Part shown: positions 43,250-51,898 of the stretch, piece after piece
Position numbering within the stretch: position 1 is the stretch's first letter
How the letters are laid out: the number at the start of each line of letters is the position of its first letter
Source: Berkiella_A sp964633725
Lineage (GTDB): Bacteria > Pseudomonadota > Gammaproteobacteria > Berkiellales > Berkiellaceae
Direction of reading: 5' to 3'
Assembly: GCA_964633725.1 (NCBI GenBank)
Contig: CAZWHY010000009.1
Span: 19,180-83,179 of the forward strand
DNA: 64,000 bases
Notes under the pieces: model-generated
Databases searched by the model: none
The model's input: only the letters and a program-made list of their open reading frames with translations
Told to the model about the DNA's origin: nothing
Translations under genes and position numbers: made by a program

Positions 43250-44341
43250 TTGACGCAACACGAAGGCATATATAATTTTAGTTCTGGGCCGGCTTGTTTG
43301 CCGCAGAGTGTACTCGCAAAAATCAAACAAGATATTCCAGATTGGCATAATGGCATGTCTGTTATGGAGGTTAGCCATCGTTCCAAGCCTTTTTTGTCGG
43401 TCAAAAATCAAGCGGAAGCTTCCCTTAGACAGTTATTAAATATCCCAGATGATTTTTGTATACTATTTATGCATGGTGGTGCACGTATGCAATTTTCTGC
43501 TGTAGGTTTGAATTTATTTCACCCACAATCTACCGTGAATTTTTTGATTACCGGACATTGGTCTAATGAGGCCTATCATGAGGCGCTAAAATATGCGGAT
43601 TGTCATATTGTCAGCCATAGTGAACAAAACGGCTATACAACCATTGCGCCATTTTCAGAATCAGATATTCAGCTAGATGCCAAGTATTTATATTATACAG
43701 ATAATGAAACCATACATGGTATTGAGTTTTTCAAACCGCCCGCAAGCCGTTTGGGTTTGATTGCCGATATGACATCCAGTATTTTAACCAAAGAAATTGA
43801 TTTTGAGCAACATGATTTAATTTATGCCAGTGCCCAAAAGAATTTAGGCATCGCAGGGGTGACTTTAGTCATTGTTCGAAAATCATTATTGGGGCAAGCG
43901 CATCCGTTGACGCCGTCGGTTTTAAATTATGAAATCATGGCTCAAAAAGCGTCGTTATATAATACACCTTCTGTTTTTGCGATTTATGTGTTGGGTTTGA
44001 TTTTAGAATGGGTAAAAGAAAACGGTGGTTTGAGGGCATTTGAGCAAAATGCAGCAGAACGCTCAAACCTGCTTTATCGCACGATAGATAATAGCGATTT
44101 TTATCAAAATAATGTGTTGCCAGAAGCACGCTCTAGAATGAATGTGCCTTTTTCTTTATCTACACCGGCATTAGAAGAAAAATTTATAACTGAGGCTTTG
44201 CAACAGGGCTTAATGGCTTTGAAAGGGCATCGGTCTGTTGGGGGCTGTAGAGCCAGTATGTATAATGCTATGCCACAAGCAGGAGTGCTTAAATTAGTGG
44301 GTTTTATGCAAAAATTTGAAAAAAATAATCAATTAAAATGA
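43250..44341 (+). CDS. serC: Phosphoserine aminotransferase
   Basis: PLP enzyme of serine (and pyridoxal phosphate) synthesis that aminates 3-phosphohydroxypyruvate. The 363-residue protein has the class V aminotransferase features YNFSSGPACLP, FMHGGARMQFSAV, YYTDNETIHGIEF, ADMTSSIL, and the PLP lysine in YASAQKNLGIAG. The start is TTG with AAGGA about ten bases upstream; no ATG is available in this region. It overlaps aroA by 4 bp. Confidence 0.95.
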   Translation: MTQHEGIYNFSSGPACLPQSVLAKIKQDIPDWHNGMSVMEVSHRSKPFLSVKNQAEASLRQLLNIPDDFCILFMHGGARMQFSAVGLNLFHPQSTVNFLITGHWSNEAYHEALKYADCHIVSHSEQNGYTTIAPFSESDIQLDAKYLYYTDNETIHGIEFFKPPASRLGLIADMTSSILTKEIDFEQHDLIYASAQKNLGIAGVTLVIVRKSLLGQAHPLTPSVLNYEIMAQKASLYNTPSVFAIYVLGLILEWVKENGGLRAFEQNAAERSNLLYRTIDNSDFYQNNVLPEARSRMNVPFSLSTPALEEKFITEALQQGLMALKGHRSVGGCRASMYNAMPQAGVLKLVGFMQKFEKNNQLK

Positions 44342-45705
44342 AACTCATTGCAGAGCCAGTACATAAAATCTTAGGCGAGATTAATGTCCCTGGTGATAAG
44401 TCTATTTCCCATCGTGCTGTGATGCTAGGTGCTATAGCAGAAGGCACCACAGAGGTTCACAACTTTTTAGCTTCAGAAGATTGTTTGCATACCATTTTGG
44501 TTCTGCAACAATTAGGTGTGGCTATAAAACAAGAAGGTAATCTGGTTCGCGTGGAGGGCAAGGGCTTATGGGGTTTGCAAGCGCCTACGGATGCTAAAAA
44601 TAAGACTTTAGATTTTGGTAATGCAGGTACGGGTATTCGGTTGATGAGCGGATTGCTTGTTGGGCAAAATTTCGACAGCGTACTATATGGTGATCTGCAT
44701 TTAAACAATAGACCCATGAATAGAATTATTGAGCCATTGCTTCAAATGGGGGCGAATATTCAAGGTGAGGTTCGAGGCGACGAGCAGTATCCGCCGCTCA
44801 AAATTATTGGGCGAGGGAGAGAAGGCCATCTGACAGGCATAAATTATAAATTACCTATTCCATCCGCTCAAATTAAATCTTGCTTGCTATTGGCAGGATT
44901 GTATGCAAAAGAACCCACATCATTATTTACCGATAAAATCACCCGAGATCACACAGAAAGGCTGTTGCAGTACATGGGTGAGCCTGGAAGCTGTCAATTT
45001 GAGAATGATTTTTCGGCAAATACTAGCCAAGTGTTATTGACCCCTTCAAGATTACAAGCCCAAAAAATTGTAATCCCGAATGATATTTCATCGGCTGCAT
45101 TTTTTATGGTAGGCGCGGCTATGACACCGGGTTCTCATATTTTGCTTAAAAATGTTGGTATTAACCCGACGCGATGTGGCATCTTGAAAATATTACAGAG
45201 AATGGGGGCGGATATTCAGATTTTGAATCAAAGCTCAGATTATGAACCAACAGCAGATATTGAAGTAAGAGGCACGGAACTAATTGGAATCGACGTGCCA
45301 ACTGACTGGGTCGCAGAGGCAATGGATGAATTTCCCATATTATTTATTGCTGCCAGCGCGGCAAAGGGACGCTCCGTATTTAAGGGCTTGGCTGAATTGA
45401 AGGTGAAAGAGAGTGATCGCATAGAGGCAATGGCTAAAGGCTTGGAAAATTTAGGGGTAGAACTTGAATTATTAGAAGATGGACTTATTATTGAGGGTAT
45501 TGTCGATAGTGGTAAGCGCCTGTCTGGTGGTGTGATTGATAGCTTTTGTGATCATCGCATTGCGATGTCGTTTATTATCGCCAGTTTACTGGCGGATGAA
45601 CCGATTGAAATCCATGATAGTGAATATATTGCAACATCTTTTCCCAATTTTACAGAGTTAGCTCGTAATGTGGGATTAAAGATATCTGAGGAGAGTTTTA
45701 AGTGA
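44338..45705 (+). CDS. aroA: EPSP synthase, class II motifs
   Basis: Makes 5-enolpyruvylshikimate-3-phosphate in the shikimate pathway. The 455-residue protein has GDKSISHR near the N-terminus and the other motifs used to define class II EPSP synthases: SAQIKS, RDHTER and NPTR. The loop GNAGTG keeps Gly where the glyphosate-insensitive CP4 enzyme has Ala, so insensitivity cannot be assumed. It overlaps serC by 4 bp and cmk by 4 bp; serC-aroA-cmk-rpsA is a classic gammaproteobacterial order. Confidence 0.96.
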   Translation: MKLIAEPVHKILGEINVPGDKSISHRAVMLGAIAEGTTEVHNFLASEDCLHTILVLQQLGVAIKQEGNLVRVEGKGLWGLQAPTDAKNKTLDFGNAGTGIRLMSGLLVGQNFDSVLYGDLHLNNRPMNRIIEPLLQMGANIQGEVRGDEQYPPLKIIGRGREGHLTGINYKLPIPSAQIKSCLLLAGLYAKEPTSLFTDKITRDHTERLLQYMGEPGSCQFENDFSANTSQVLLTPSRLQAQKIVIPNDISSAAFFMVGAAMTPGSHILLKNVGINPTRCGILKILQRMGADIQILNQSSDYEPTADIEVRGTELIGIDVPTDWVAEAMDEFPILFIAASAAKGRSVFKGLAELKVKESDRIEAMAKGLENLGVELELLEDGLIIEGIVDSGKRLSGGVIDSFCDHRIAMSFIIASLLADEPIEIHDSEYIATSFPNFTELARNVGLKISEESFK

Positions 45706-46388
45706 GTATGCAGAAAATCCCCGTCATAACGATTGATGGTCCTGGTGGCGTGGGTAAAGGCACATTGAGTAAACAGCTAGCGAGTCATTTGGGCTGGCAT
45801 TTTTTGGAAAGTGGTGCTTTATATCGTGTTTTAGCAACGGCAGCACAGAATCATTCGGTGGCGGATGACAATATACAAGCATTGGCAGTCTTGGCTCGGC
45901 ATTTGGATGTGGTTTTTGAAGAGACCCCATATAAGATCTTATTAGAAGGGCAAGATGTTTCTAAGCTGATCCGCACAGAACAATGTGGGTCAGCTGCCTC
46001 AAAAGTGGCGCAGATCCCTGTTGTAAGAGAAGCGTTGTTGGCTAGACAATATGCTTTTTTACAGATGCCTGGATTAGTGGCTGATGGACGCGATATGGGA
46101 ACGGTTATTTTCCCTGGAGCAGAGCTGAAATTGTTTTTACAAGCAAGCCCTGAAGTGAGAGCAAAAAGACGCCAGTTTCAGTTGAAAGAGCAAGGCATAG
46201 ATGTTAGCCTTGGTAGTCTTTTTTCTGAGATAGGGGAAAGAGACGCGAGGGATAGGGAGCGTAAAATAGCCCCACTTCGGCCCGCATCTGATGCGATTAT
46301 TATTGATACCAGTGATATGCCGATTGTGGATGTTTTTACACTAGCCTTAGAAGAAGCGAAAGAACGAGGGTTGGTTGAGGTTGCTTAA
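45702..46388 (+). CDS. cmk: Cytidylate kinase
   Basis: Phosphorylates CMP and dCMP. The 228-residue protein has the P-loop TIDGPGGVGKGTLSK, the NMP-binding LESGALYR and DGRDMGTVIFP motif, and the lid ERDARDRER. The start is GTG at 45702, overlapping the aroA stop; an ATG two codons later is an alternative. rpsA follows after a 116-bp gap that contains its own likely promoter. Confidence 0.96.
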   Translation: MSMQKIPVITIDGPGGVGKGTLSKQLASHLGWHFLESGALYRVLATAAQNHSVADDNIQALAVLARHLDVVFEETPYKILLEGQDVSKLIRTEQCGSAASKVAQIPVVREALLARQYAFLQMPGLVADGRDMGTVIFPGAELKLFLQASPEVRAKRRQFQLKEQGIDVSLGSLFSEIGERDARDRERKIAPLRPASDAIIIDTSDMPIVDVFTLALEEAKERGLVEVA

Positions 46389-46422
46389 CTAGCCAAATTA
46401 TGGGTGTTAACTAATAACACAC

Positions 46423-46452
46423 TTGGATAAACTTAACTTGACTTAGTATGAA
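46423..46452 (+). promoter_or_regulatory. Putative rpsA promoter
   Basis: TTGGAT (46423-46428) and TATGAA (46447-46452) are 18 bp apart, about 50 bp before rpsA. Just upstream, GTGTTA (46404-46409) and TAACAC (46415-46420) make a 6-bp hairpin, possibly the end of the serC-aroA-cmk transcript. By eye only. Confidence 0.35.
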
Positions 46453-46504
46453 TATCTTTGGGATGTCCAACTTCCCTAAAATTTATACTGAAGGATAATC
46501 ACAC

Positions 46505-48217
46505 ATGAACGAAATATCATCTACTCAAACAGAAGCCTCAGAAAGCTTTGCAGATTTATTTGAAGAAAGCCTGAAAGATACCCAAATGGTACCAGGTGAA
46601 ATCTTTGAAGGCATAGTTCTAAAAATCAATAAACATGCTGGCTTTGTTACAATTGATACCAATCTAAAATCAGAAGGCTATATACGTCTTGAAGAATTTT
46701 TAAACAGCGAAGGCAAACTAGAAGTAAAAGAGGGTGATTTAGTCCCTGTTGCTTTAGAAGCGGTTGAAAATGGATTTGGTGAAACTCGCCTATCTCGTGT
46801 GAAAGCAAAACGCTTTGAAGCCTGGAAAGGTCTAGCAAAAGCCTATGAAGATGATGAAATCGTAACTGGGGTTATCTACGGAAAAGTCAAAGGTGGGTTT
46901 ACCGTGGACGTTAATTCGATCCGTGCATTCTTACCGGGGTCACTTGTAGATGTACGTCCTATTAGAGACATGGGGCATCTAGAAGGCAAAGAGCTTGAAT
47001 TTAAAGTCATCAAATTAGATCAAAAACGCAATAACGTGGTTGTATCTCGTCGTCAAGTTGTAGAATCTGAAAATACAGCTGAAAGAGATCTATTATTGAG
47101 CCAATTACAAGAAGGCCAAGTCATCAAAGGCGTGGTGAAGAACCTAACCGACTACGGTGCTTTTATCGATTTAGGTGGTATAGATGGTTTGCTACATATT
47201 ACCGATATTGCGTGGAAGCGTGTTAAACATCCGAGTGAAGTCTTAACCGTTGCTGAAGAAATTCAAGTAAAAGTATTGCGTTTCGACAAAGAAAAAATGC
47301 GTGTATCTTTGGGCTTGAAACAATTAGGCGAAGATCCATGGGTTGGTGTTGCACGTCGTTATCCAGAAGGCACCAAAGTATTTGGTCGTGTTACTAATAT
47401 TGCTGATTATGGCTGCTTTGTTGAGCTAGAAGAAGGCATTGAAGGTTTGGTTCACGTTTCTGAGATGGATTGGACTAATCGCAATATTCATCCGAGCAAA
47501 GTGGTTGCTGCAAATGATGACGTGGAAGTTATGGTTTTAGACATTGACGAAGAACGTCGTCGTATTTCGCTTGGTCTGAAACAGTGTAAAGATTCTCCTT
47601 GGGAAGCTTTTGCAACGAACTTCAATAAAAATGATAAAATTTCCGGAAAAATTAAATCGATTACCGATTTCGGTATCTTTATTGGTTTAGAAGGCGGCAT
47701 TGATGGTTTAGTTCATCTTTCTGATATTTCTTGGAATATTAGTGGTGATGAAGCTGTGAAAGAATACAAAAAAGGCGACGAATTAGAAGCGGTTGTATTG
47801 GCTGTAGATGCTGAAAGAGAACGTATTTCTTTAGGTATCAAGCAACTAGAAGAAGATCCTTATAATAACTACCTCAGCGAAAACTTAAAAGGCAGTATCT
47901 TAACGGGTACGGTTAAAGAAGTAGACGCAAAAGGTGCCTCTATTTTGCTAGCGGAAGAAGTAGAAGGTTATCTACGTGCTTCTGAGATTTCTAAAGATAA
48001 AGTGGATGATGCAACAACCGTATTGAGTGTTGGTGATTCTGTTGAAGCGAAGTTTATCGGACTTGATCGTAAAAACAGAGTTATTTTATTATCTGTGAAA
48101 TCTAAAGACATGCCTGATGAGCCAGAGAGACCAAAAGCGAAAGCTGCACCAGAAAAACCTGTTGCCGCTCCAACTTTAGGTGATATTTTGAAGGCACAAT
48201 TAAAAGACAAAGGTTAA
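46505..48217 (+). CDS. rpsA: 30S ribosomal protein S1
   Basis: Brings mRNA to the 30S subunit. The 570-residue protein consists of six S1 (OB-fold) repeats; repeats three to five are the most regular (GVVKNLTDYGAFIDLGGIDGLLHITD, GRVTNIADYGCFVELEEGIEGLVHVSE, GKIKSITDFGIFIGLEGGIDGLVHLSD, each cited in part). A Lys/Ala/Pro-rich tail ends the protein. A strong terminator follows. The ihfB gene that often follows rpsA is missing here; lapA comes next. Confidence 0.97.
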   Translation: MNEISSTQTEASESFADLFEESLKDTQMVPGEIFEGIVLKINKHAGFVTIDTNLKSEGYIRLEEFLNSEGKLEVKEGDLVPVALEAVENGFGETRLSRVKAKRFEAWKGLAKAYEDDEIVTGVIYGKVKGGFTVDVNSIRAFLPGSLVDVRPIRDMGHLEGKELEFKVIKLDQKRNNVVVSRRQVVESENTAERDLLLSQLQEGQVIKGVVKNLTDYGAFIDLGGIDGLLHITDIAWKRVKHPSEVLTVAEEIQVKVLRFDKEKMRVSLGLKQLGEDPWVGVARRYPEGTKVFGRVTNIADYGCFVELEEGIEGLVHVSEMDWTNRNIHPSKVVAANDDVEVMVLDIDEERRRISLGLKQCKDSPWEAFATNFNKNDKISGKIKSITDFGIFIGLEGGIDGLVHLSDISWNISGDEAVKEYKKGDELEAVVLAVDAERERISLGIKQLEEDPYNNYLSENLKGSILTGTVKEVDAKGASILLAEEVEGYLRASEISKDKVDDATTVLSVGDSVEAKFIGLDRKNRVILLSVKSKDMPDEPERPKAKAAPEKPVAAPTLGDILKAQLKDKG

Positions 48218-48236
48218 GATTTTAAATTTTTGTTGG

Positions 48237-48273
48237 AAAAAGCGTGAGCAGGAGACTGTTCGCGCTTTTTTTT
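48237..48273 (+). terminator. Rho-independent terminator after rpsA
   Basis: AAAAGCGTGAGCAG (48237-48250) pairs with CTGTTCGCGCTTTT (48256-48269) through GC and GU pairs; a run of eight T follows the stem. Confidence 0.88.
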
Positions 48274-48381
48274 GCGATAAGTATTGTATGCACTCTGTTG
48301 TCGCCATACTATATATAAGAATGTGAAAAAAATAAAGATCCCTACTAGGTTTGTTTGTTAACTTTTAAAATGGAGATTATC

Positions 48382-48654
48382 GTGAGACTAATTGGTTGGA
48401 TAGTAACTATTTTAATTATTATTTTGGGTGTATCTTTTTCCGCACTGAATGCAGAGTCAGTTACCGTGAAATATCTAGTCGGTGAGAATGACTTACCTCT
48501 AGCGGTTGTTCTGCTCATTGCCTTTGCATTTGGGGTTATTTTAAGTATTTTTATACTAGGAACAAAAATATTGAGCTTATCTGCTAAAAACAAATGGCTA
48601 GCAAAAAAGTTAAAGAGAGCAGAAGATGTTCGCATCCAATCTAAGTCTGATTAA
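48382..48654 (+). CDS. lapA: LapA (YciS) membrane protein
   Basis: Small inner-membrane partner of LapB in control of lipopolysaccharide synthesis. With the GTG start at 48382 the protein has 90 residues: two membrane helices (about 3-22 and 43-65) and a basic coiled C-terminus (KKLKRAED), as in E. coli YciS. GGAG lies 7 bases before this GTG; the ATG inside that site (48370) is less likely. It is 14 bp upstream of lapB, the usual arrangement. Confidence 0.85.
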   Translation: MRLIGWIVTILIIILGVSFSALNAESVTVKYLVGENDLPLAVVLLIAFAFGVILSIFILGTKILSLSAKNKWLAKKLKRAEDVRIQSKSD

Positions 48655-48668
48655 TAGACGGCATTATT

Positions 48669-49838
48669 ATGCTTGAGCTGCTTTATTTGCTGTTACCCTT
48701 GGCTGCCTGCTCTGGTTGGTATTTCGGTCGACGTGCTTCTATGGAGCCTAATTCTGAATCGAGCAGCGGATTGAGCTCAGATTACTATGTGGGGTTGAAT
48801 TTTTTATTAAATGAGCAACCTGATAAAGCGGTAGATGCTTTTATACGAATGCTAGAGGTTTCTCCTGATACCGTTGAGACGACCTTGGCTTTGGGGAATT
48901 TTTTCAGGCGTCGCGGCGAGGTCGATCGTGCTATTCGCATCCACCAAAATTTAATTGCTAAGCCGAACTTAACAATTAAACAAAAAAGCCATTCTTTACT
49001 AGAGCTCGCACAAGACTATTTACGTGCTGGTGTATTAGATAGAGCGGAAGCTTTATTACTTGAAATCGCAAAAAATGAAGATGTTAATTTAGAGGTGAGT
49101 TTACAACATCTTATTGCTATTTATGAGCGTGAAAAAGATTGGAAAAAATCTATAGAATTTGCTACGCGCTTGCAGAGCATTTCAGCTAAATGGATGGGGC
49201 GTCAAATTGCACATTATTTTTGTGAGCTGGCGGAGACTTCTTGGGATGCCGGTAAGGTACGTGCCAGTTTGAAATATTTAAAACAAGGTTTACGTAGTGA
49301 TAGTGGCTGCGTGAGAGCTTCATGCTTACAGGGTCGGTATGAAATGAAGCTTTCCCATTATAAGCAAGCCATTAAAGCGTTTAAACGAGTCGAAAACCAA
49401 GATGCCGATTTTTTACAAGAAGTGTTGCCTCACATTATTGAGTGTTACAAAGCCTTAAAACAAAATTCCAAGATAGCGTATTATTTAGATTATTTGTTGC
49501 ATAATTTACCATCGATGAGTATTGTCTTGATGAACGCGGAATATATTAAAGAACAAGATGGGAAAGAACACGCCGCAAAATTTTTAGCGCAATATATGAA
49601 AAAATACCCCTCTATTCGAGGATTAAAGCATCTCATTGAATTTCATATTTCTCAGTTTACAGGTGAGGTAAAATCGGAGCTCGTGATGTTGCAACAGCTT
49701 GTAGAGCAATTATTAGAAAAAAAGCCAATCTATCGTTGTAGGCAATGTGGGTTTTCAGGGCAATCATTATTGTGGCAATGCCCTAGTTGTAAGCAGTGGG
49801 CTTCGGTAAAGCCGCTCCATCAAATTGAAAGTGAATAA
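48669..49838 (+). CDS. lapB: LapB (YciM), lipopolysaccharide assembly regulator
   Basis: Couples lipopolysaccharide synthesis to LpxC breakdown by FtsH. The 389-residue protein has an N-terminal membrane anchor (LYLLLPLAACSGWYFGRR), a series of TPR repeats from about residue 35 to 330 (YYVGLNFLLNEQPDKAVDAF, TLALGNFFRRRGEVDRAI), and a C-terminal rubredoxin-like zinc site with CRQCG and CPSCK. The pair lapA-lapB followed by pyrF is conserved in gammaproteobacteria. Confidence 0.93.
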   Translation: MLELLYLLLPLAACSGWYFGRRASMEPNSESSSGLSSDYYVGLNFLLNEQPDKAVDAFIRMLEVSPDTVETTLALGNFFRRRGEVDRAIRIHQNLIAKPNLTIKQKSHSLLELAQDYLRAGVLDRAEALLLEIAKNEDVNLEVSLQHLIAIYEREKDWKKSIEFATRLQSISAKWMGRQIAHYFCELAETSWDAGKVRASLKYLKQGLRSDSGCVRASCLQGRYEMKLSHYKQAIKAFKRVENQDADFLQEVLPHIIECYKALKQNSKIAYYLDYLLHNLPSMSIVLMNAEYIKEQDGKEHAAKFLAQYMKKYPSIRGLKHLIEFHISQFTGEVKSELVMLQQLVEQLLEKKPIYRCRQCGFSGQSLLWQCPSCKQWASVKPLHQIESE

Positions 49839-49955
49839 TACTCTCACAATATAAGTGTAGTACCAATCATCGGCCTATGCGCGACATCCATCTAAAATCC
49901 CTTAAAAATCATAAGTTTGTGTTATAAAATATAAAGTCTGGAAAGGATCTATTAT

Positions 49956-50720
49956 ATGAATATGATAAAGTCAAAAAATACGTCTCAAAGTGTTCCCCAA
50001 GGCGCTAAAGAACCCAAGGTTATTGTTGCTTTGGATTTCGAAAGCCAACAGGATGCTGAGGCGGTTATTAGGAAATTAGAGCCGGGGAATTGTCGTTTAA
50101 AAGTCGGGATAACACTTTTTACGAAATTAGGTTCAGAATGGATTCAAAAAATACAAAATCAAGGGTTTGAAGTATTTTTAGACTTAAAGTTTCATGATAT
50201 TCCATTTCAGGTTGCTGGAGCTTGTTGTAGTGCCGCGAAGCTGGGTGTATGGATGATAAATGTTCATGCTTTAGGTGGTTTGAAAATGCTACAAGCCGCA
50301 AAAGAGTCGGTTGAAAAATATAAACAACAACATGGGAGACGGCCCTATATTATTGGCGTAACCCTACTAACCAGTTTAAGCCAAAATGAGATAAGTACTT
50401 TTGGTTTACAAGACTCGATAGAAGACAATGTAACACGTCTTGCAGGATTATGTTATGAAGCAGGATTAGATGGGGTGGTGTGTTCGGCACAAGAAGTTGA
50501 GAAAATAAAATCTACCTTTGGACAAGATTTTATGTGCGTAACACCAGGTATTCGGTTAGCAGATGATGCTTGCCATGATCAAAGTCGGATTGTAACGCCT
50601 ACACGAGCTATTCGTATGGGCAGTGACTATTTGGTCATGGGCAGAAGTATCACAGAAGCAGCTCAACCTGCTTTAAAGCTGCAAGATATTAATGAAGGTA
50701 TTTGGAATGAATTGGATTGA
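49956..50720 (+). CDS. pyrF: Orotidine 5'-phosphate decarboxylase
   Basis: Last step of UMP synthesis. The 254-residue TIM barrel has VALDFES near residue 24, LKVGITLF, the catalytic DLKFHDIP (Lys and Asp tetrad), GVTLLTSL and CVTPGIR, and the C-terminal DYLVMGRSIT phosphate-binding loop. About 20 residues precede the usual N-terminus. Its last 14 bases overlap the next gene's start. Confidence 0.96.
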   Translation: MNMIKSKNTSQSVPQGAKEPKVIVALDFESQQDAEAVIRKLEPGNCRLKVGITLFTKLGSEWIQKIQNQGFEVFLDLKFHDIPFQVAGACCSAAKLGVWMINVHALGGLKMLQAAKESVEKYKQQHGRRPYIIGVTLLTSLSQNEISTFGLQDSIEDNVTRLAGLCYEAGLDGVVCSAQEVEKIKSTFGQDFMCVTPGIRLADDACHDQSRIVTPTRAIRMGSDYLVMGRSITEAAQPALKLQDINEGIWNELD

Positions 50721-51771
50721 TTATTTTTTAGTATTATTTGCTGTCAGTTGGGCAGGCGTTGGATTATTTCGTTGGTATGCTGTTAGAAAAGGTATGTTAG
50801 ATGCGCCTAATGACAGAAGTTCTCATAAAGAACCAAAGCCTAGAGGCGGCGGTATTATTTTTGTTGTGGGTAGTACCATTTTAGCGGGCGTCCTACAGTA
50901 CTATGATATTTTAGAGCTGAGTCAACTATTATATTTTGTACCGGCATTGATTGTTGGGTTGCTAGGCTTTATGGATGACAAATATGGGCTGTCTGCAACA
51001 GTTCGATTCTTTGTACAATCTGTTTGCGCGGTTGCCATGTTATTCTTATTGAAAGAAGGCGGATATTTAGCACAGCAGTACATACAAGAATATATTAATT
51101 TACCATTGCCTTTAAGCTTTTTATTATTAACGGTTTTGATAGTTTGGTTTACCAACCTATTCAATTTTATGGATGGTACAGATGGTATTGCGGCTGTGGA
51201 AGCTTTATTTTGTTTAGGCGTTGGTGGGTTTATTATTTTCCAATCAAAGGGATATGAGTACGCAACTTTTGCTTGGGGTATTTGCGCTTTAGTGACAGGG
51301 TTTTTAACCTGGAATTGGCCCAATGCAAAAATTTTCATGGGCGACTCAGGTAGTGGCTTTTTAGGCTTTATTATTGCCGCCTTTGCATTAATTAGCTGTA
51401 AACTATTCAATGTTTCTATTGTTGTTTGGTTAATATTAACTTCACTATTTTGGTTTGATGCCACTGTCACTTTATTGCGTAGAATATGGGCAAAAGAAAA
51501 ATGGCTTCAACCACATCGTAAACATGCTTACCAACGTATGGCACTGTCGGGTTGGAGTCATGGGAAAGTATTAGTATCAACCATTATTATAAATTCTGTA
51601 CTATCGAGTATGGCATTGTGGGCATTTTATAGACCACAACTCGCTGAAATTATTTTAATGATAAGTGTTGCTTTTTTATCTATGATTTATATTTTGGTCG
51701 AGTTGGTTAAGCCAATGTTCCATGATTACTATATGAATATTAAGCGTATAGAAGATCTAGAAGAAGGCTGA
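50707..51771 (+). CDS. WecA/MraY-family undecaprenyl-phosphate sugar-1-phosphate transferase
   Basis: A polytopic inner-membrane enzyme (354 residues, about ten helices) that moves a sugar-1-phosphate, probably GlcNAc-1-P or a relative, to the lipid carrier for O-antigen or a similar glycan. Motifs: RSSHKEPKPRGGG (cytoplasmic loop 1), GFMDDKYGLS (metal-binding Asp pair), FNFMDGTDGIA, NAKIFMGDSGS, and the His-rich loop PHRKHAYQR. The ATG at 50707 overlaps the pyrF end; the frame opens 15 bp earlier. A dehydratase and galU downstream fit a role in surface polysaccharide. Confidence 0.9.
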   Translation: MNWIDYFLVLFAVSWAGVGLFRWYAVRKGMLDAPNDRSSHKEPKPRGGGIIFVVGSTILAGVLQYYDILELSQLLYFVPALIVGLLGFMDDKYGLSATVRFFVQSVCAVAMLFLLKEGGYLAQQYIQEYINLPLPLSFLLLTVLIVWFTNLFNFMDGTDGIAAVEALFCLGVGGFIIFQSKGYEYATFAWGICALVTGFLTWNWPNAKIFMGDSGSGFLGFIIAAFALISCKLFNVSIVVWLILTSLFWFDATVTLLRRIWAKEKWLQPHRKHAYQRMALSGWSHGKVLVSTIIINSVLSSMALWAFYRPQLAEIILMISVAFLSMIYILVELVKPMFHDYYMNIKRIEDLEEG

Positions 51772-51856
51772 GCTATAGTTAATAGCCAGCCACTTTACAA
51801 ATTTGTGAAGATAAACTTTAGTTCCTAACTTTCTCTAAATTTAAACTTTAATACTG

Positions 51857-51887
51857 TATAATGCGAGCATAGTCAGTATTAAAGGAG
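51857..51887 (+). promoter_or_regulatory. Putative promoter and ribosome site before the sugar dehydratase
   Basis: TATAAT at 51857-51862 (preceded by TG) and AAAGGAG ending at 51887 upstream of the ATG at 51899. The -35 is poor. Supports a separate transcript for the dehydratase-galU pair. Confidence 0.4.
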
Positions 51888-51898
51888 TAATAGCAGTC

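Noticed and set aside
50922..51470. Open frame of 182 codons on the minus strand opposite the WecA-like gene
   Set aside because: Mirror of a membrane protein gene: antisense of hydrophobic codons gives an Asn/Lys/Ile-rich product with no domain.
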